From Candidatus Mancarchaeum sp. (lineage in GTDB: Archaea > Micrarchaeota > Micrarchaeia > Micrarchaeales > Micrarchaeaceae), in the NCBI GenBank assembly GCA_027364995.1, contig DAHXOG010000018.1, forward strand, positions 1 through 9,221: a DNA stretch of 9,221 bases, in the 5' to 3' direction. Each line of letters starts with the position of its first letter. The stretch's first letter is position 1. The notes under the pieces were generated by a model. That model worked only from the letters and a program-made list of their open reading frames with translations. It was not told the DNA's origin and did no database searches. The position numbers and the translations under genes were made by a program. Shown here in pieces: positions 6,580 through 9,221 of this stretch.

Positions 6580-7527
6580 ATGAGCTTTATGTTTTCAATA
6601 AATTATTTTATATTTTCCATATTCCTTACGCTGTTCGGCTTGGAGGTGGGAATTGCAGTGACCATGCTGCTCGAGTATGATAGGTATAAGGACAAGCTAA
6701 AGGTATTCCTTATGCCGTTGTGGGAGATTACCGGAACATTCGCAGTGTTTTACCTTGTAAATCTTGAAGCAACTGTGCCCTCCTTGCTATTGCTGCTTGG
6801 AACCATTTATGTAATACCACTGCTGGTTGCTGCAGTATTTTTCATACTAAGGAATGCGTTCTTGTCTTATAGCGAATATATGAAGAACGAGAATTCCGAA
6901 AAGCTTTATTTGCATATTTACATACTATCCACGGTAATAATTGCGTTTATAGCGATTTCGGTGCTGAATTCGGCAATAAGCGGCATTTCGGTCAATGCTT
7001 CGTCATATTCGATAAACCTTGCAAAAATGTTCATAAATTCATTCAATATACTCATGTTCATAGGGATAGCGCTTTTGGCAGTTTTCGTTGCCAGTGTAGT
7101 TTTCAAGGTGCATGAGTACAGATGGTTTACCGGAGTTGCCGCCATTCTTGGAGTAGTATCAATTGCGATAGCGATGCATGCCGCGTTGCCGTATATGTTT
7201 TCCAATGCGTTCGGGTTCGGACTCCTGTATCTAATTGGAATACTTATCATACTTGCAGCTACAATAGCCTTGCATTATTACAAGAACAAGTATGCAGGAT
7301 ATTTAGCAGTCATATGGTTTATATTGGCCATAAACTTCTTTGGGTTTATACAGGGGAATTATCTCCTTGGCGGTACTGCCAACTTAAACAATTACATAGC
7401 CACAGGCAGTGCAGCATTTTATGTTAACATGGTAACCCTTATAGGTGGTACAATACTGGCAGTATCATTGGCATTCTTCATATACATAAGCTATATTAAG
7501 AAAGCACCCGCAATAACTAATGGCTAG
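6580..7527 (+). CDS. cydB: Cytochrome bd oxidase subunit II, divergent
   Basis: This is the partner subunit that packs against CydA; it has 315 residues, shorter than E. coli CydB (379), and about eight hydrophobic helices. The first helix ends GLEVGIAVTML, matching GFDMGVGML of E. coli, so Glu22 replaces Asp29. The second begins PLWEITG against PHWDGNQ, so Glu49 replaces Asp58. An Arg in FFILRNAF matches the Arg after helix 3. The repeat-like second half (NILMFIGIALLAVFVASVVFK and on) follows the CydB pattern and not CydA, and none of the CydA heme His/Met or Q-loop motifs is present; it is therefore not the archaeal CydA' type. AGGTG (6570-6574) overlaps the cydA end and lies five bases before the ATG, so the two are translationally coupled. 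Confidence 0.85.
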   Translation: MSFMFSINYFIFSIFLTLFGLEVGIAVTMLLEYDRYKDKLKVFLMPLWEITGTFAVFYLVNLEATVPSLLLLLGTIYVIPLLVAAVFFILRNAFLSYSEYMKNENSEKLYLHIYILSTVIIAFIAISVLNSAISGISVNASSYSINLAKMFINSFNILMFIGIALLAVFVASVVFKVHEYRWFTGVAAILGVVSIAIAMHAALPYMFSNAFGFGLLYLIGILIILAATIALHYYKNKYAGYLAVIWFILAINFFGFIQGNYLLGGTANLNNYIATGSAAFYVNMVTLIGGTILAVSLAFFIYISYIKKAPAITNG

Positions 7528-7552
7528 CCAATATCCAATAAGGTAATGATAG

Positions 7553-8320
7553 ATGCAGAGCTTAGAATTGATTGTGTTCGTTTCAACATTGATAATCGCT
7601 TTGCTAAGCGGGATACTAGCCGCATTTTTGACGAAGGAATGGGGTAAAAGCAGGCAAAAGAGCCTTGCGTTCTGGTCAACGGGTTTATGGATATTTACAA
7701 TAGCGGTGCTTTTTGAAAGCCTGTTTTCACTCAGTTATTATAGCGAAGCGCTTATAGACACATACCTTTTCCTTGTAGTTGTATTGGTTGAGTTTTTAGC
7801 TACCGGGTCGCTGTACTTGCTTAAGAACAAAGCCATAAAATGTGCATATATAATTTATGCATTGTTCATAGATGTGGCGCTCGTCCTTGCTTTTCAGTAT
7901 TCTACAGTCTCCGGCATTATAGTCAATTATGTGGTTTATGGGGTACTTCCGCTTCCGGTCGTTATTGTATCTGCAATGGGAACTTTCCCTGCAGCCATAA
8001 TACTTATAGTAGTTGCAGCGTTATCCTATAGAAAAAGCAGAAATATGAAGATGCTGAGCATAATAGCAGGAACATTAGTGGTAAGCATTGCAGGAACTTT
8101 GTATATAGCAGCCATGCCTGAATTCCTTTATTATTCCGAATTTATTGGAATATTGCTTTTATGGTTCGGCTTTTTCAGCTTTAGGGATAAGAGAAGCGCA
8201 CATGTAAAACATCACATGCGTAAAAATATGCATAAGAGTACACGTAAAAAATATTCCCGTATGGATCATAATAAGACAGGTAAGGCACACGCGAAGAAGA
8301 AAAGCAGAAGGAGGAATTAG
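7553..8320 (+). CDS. Multi-pass membrane protein with highly basic, His-rich C-terminal tail
   Basis: I do not recognise the family. The 255-residue protein has about seven hydrophobic segments (roughly 4-27, 38-60, 67-90, 95-115, 118-157 possibly two, 165-189, 191-210). They contain few charged residues and no Cys pair, CxxC or other redox motif; one Cys lies at the start of the fourth segment. Residues 211-255 form a soluble tail with 25 Lys/Arg/His out of 45, including six His and only two Asp, which by the positive-inside rule should face the cytoplasm. Such a tail could bind RNA, DNA, acidic lipid or metal; none is shown. ATG 7553 is preceded by AGGTAATGAT with suitable spacing. It starts 25 bases after cydB, so it is probably co-transcribed and may serve oxidase assembly or heme/quinol handling, which is inference only. 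Confidence 0.85.
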   Translation: MQSLELIVFVSTLIIALLSGILAAFLTKEWGKSRQKSLAFWSTGLWIFTIAVLFESLFSLSYYSEALIDTYLFLVVVLVEFLATGSLYLLKNKAIKCAYIIYALFIDVALVLAFQYSTVSGIIVNYVVYGVLPLPVVIVSAMGTFPAAIILIVVAALSYRKSRNMKMLSIIAGTLVVSIAGTLYIAAMPEFLYYSEFIGILLLWFGFFSFRDKRSAHVKHHMRKNMHKSTRKKYSRMDHNKTGKAHAKKKSRRRN

Positions 8321-8321
8321 C

Positions 8322-8326
8322 AGGTG
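8322..8326 (+). promoter_or_regulatory. Ribosome-binding site fixing the TTG start of the SelB-like gene
   Basis: AGGTG directly follows the stop codon of the membrane-protein gene and is five bases before TTG 8332. The next Met in this frame is residue 71, which would remove most of the conserved N-terminal region, so the TTG start is favoured. Confidence 0.6.
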
Positions 8327-8331
8327 TTATT

Positions 8332-9221
8332 TTGACCAATCACATAGTAGCCGTACCTAATAGTGAAGCTATCGCTTCGTTTATAGGCAAAAAAGGATCG
8401 GAAAACAGCATAACATTTTATAACAGAAGCGTTAACGGCAATGTGATAACAGCGCTTGCTCCCACATCAGTCGAGGACAAGTTTTATGCGATTACGGAAT
8501 TGCTGACTATTTCTGATGCGGTGGTATTGTCTACGGAGTATATGGATAAATTCTTCGGGGAGCTTCTTATAGCCGTGAAATTATTGGGAAAAAAGGTTAT
8601 ATTTACGCCTGAGAATGCCGACTCTGAAATAATCAAAGGAATGGGAATTAAGGACAGCTTAGTATGTGAGAAGGAGAAATTAATAGACGTTATAATGGGA
8701 TTGGAAAAGGACGGCGATAAAACGGGTTTATGCAGGATAGATTTGGACAAATCTTTCAATGTTAAGGGCATTGGGGCCGTTGCACTGGGCGTAGTTACAA
8801 AAGGAAGCGTAAACGTTCATGATGAGCTTTGGCATTCTTCCGGGAAAAAGGCGTTCGTAAGATCCTTGCAAAGTCAGGATGTTGACGTGAAATCTGCAGT
8901 TGAAGGGACAAGGGTAGGCATAGGACTGAAAAACCTTGAGCCGAAGGACATAGACAAGGGGGATGTGCTGGCAAGCTCGGAACATAAAAGGCATAAGAGG
9001 ATAAAAGCCGAGCTGGAATTGTCAGAAATAGGAAGAGAAGAGATCATAAATGGGAATTTTTATGGGCTAGGATCGAACTTCTCTTATTCGATGGCTAAGG
9101 TAGAGGGCATTGATGGAACAAATGTGGTTTTGGCCTTGGAAAAACCTTTGGATTTGTTTGAAGATGACGTATTTTTGCTTTCGAGAGAAAAAGCACCGAG
9201 GATATTCGCTAAGGGCAAGGT
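8332..9221 (+). CDS. SelB-like elongation factor paralog (aSelBL type), degenerate GTPase domain, 3' end outside window
   Basis: This belongs to the EF-Tu/EF1A/SelB superfamily. Residues from about 133 to 215 are the domain 2 beta-barrel (IDLDKSFNVKGIGAVALG ... EGTRVGIGLKNLEP ... IDKGDVLA), and the start of domain 3 follows up to the window edge (296 codons visible). The N-terminal 130 residues take the place of the G domain, but it is much shorter than usual and has no GxxxxGK[ST] P-loop, no DxxG and no NKxD. GKKGSENSITFYNR (19-32), SVEDK and ADAVVLSTE resemble the archaeal SelB-like family described as having disrupted GTPase domains and occurring in archaea without selenocysteine. The role of that family is unsettled; tRNA or ribosome binding has been proposed. 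It begins 11 bases after the membrane-protein gene and is probably in the cyd operon. No in-frame stop or frameshift is seen. Confidence 0.82.
   Translation, partial: MTNHIVAVPNSEAIASFIGKKGSENSITFYNRSVNGNVITALAPTSVEDKFYAITELLTISDAVVLSTEYMDKFFGELLIAVKLLGKKVIFTPENADSEIIKGMGIKDSLVCEKEKLIDVIMGLEKDGDKTGLCRIDLDKSFNVKGIGAVALGVVTKGSVNVHDELWHSSGKKAFVRSLQSQDVDVKSAVEGTRVGIGLKNLEPKDIDKGDVLASSEHKRHKRIKAELELSEIGREEIINGNFYGLGSNFSYSMAKVEGIDGTNVVLALEKPLDLFEDDVFLLSREKAPRIFAKGK

Noticed and set aside
6580..7527. Subunit II as an archaeal CydA' (a CydA paralog)
   Set aside because: It lacks the CydA heme His/Met ligands, Q-loop and GRQPW, while its first three helices follow the CydB pattern.
8332..9221. Evidence for selenocysteine use
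   Set aside because: The SelB-like family occurs in archaea without selenocysteine, the G domain is degenerate, and no in-frame TGA or SECIS-like element was seen in this window.
1..9221. CRISPR arrays, insertion sequences, tRNA or rRNA genes
   Set aside because: No regularly spaced repeats, transposase motifs, long terminal inverted repeats or tRNA/rRNA-like stretches were seen on either strand.

Overview
The window reads as a gene-dense piece of an archaeal chromosome. The promoters have the archaeal layout, with a TATA-like box about 25-40 bases before the coding start. Ribosome-binding sites match the archaeal 16S tail (AGGTG or GAGGT five to eight bases before the start). GTG and TTG starts are common, and codon use leans on ATA for Ile and AGG/AGA for Arg. 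The gene set (2-oxoacid dehydrogenase E2/E3, cytochrome bd oxidase, a SelB-like factor with a ruined GTPase domain) fits an oxygen-respiring archaeon such as a Thermoplasmatales member or an ARMAN/Micrarchaeota-type acidophile. That placement is inference; no rRNA or other marker is present.

Layout. Positions 3-611 hold the 3' part of an aldo/keto reductase, followed by a T-rich probable terminator. After a 186-base intergenic stretch with a TATA-like box and a hairpin, three tightly packed plus-strand genes follow (798-4171): lipoyl-bearing E2 acyltransferase, dihydrolipoamide dehydrogenase (E3), and an alpha/beta hydrolase. No E1 gene is present. A short inverted repeat with T-runs on both strands lies between the hydrolase and the convergent minus-strand gene (4220-5080). 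That gene is unrecognised but shows a nucleotidyltransferase-like motif pattern. A 168-base divergent intergenic region carries a strong BRE/TATA promoter, an 8+8 inverted repeat abutting it, and a GGAATATTCC palindrome. It drives a plus-strand cluster: cydA (5249-6577), cydB (6580-7527), a multi-pass membrane protein with a very basic His-rich tail (7553-8320), and a SelB-like elongation-factor paralog that runs off the window end (8332-9221).

How the genes fit together. E2 and E3 oxidise 2-oxoacids to acyl-CoA and pass electrons from lipoyl groups to a pyridine nucleotide; the E3 sequence hints at NADP rather than NAD. The bd oxidase ends a quinol-linked respiratory chain. The last two genes are packed behind cydAB as if co-transcribed, but nothing in their sequence explains why. 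The most promising leads are the possible cofactor switch in E3, the GTPase-dead SelB-like protein in a cyd operon, the basic-tailed membrane protein, and the cyd promoter inverted repeat.
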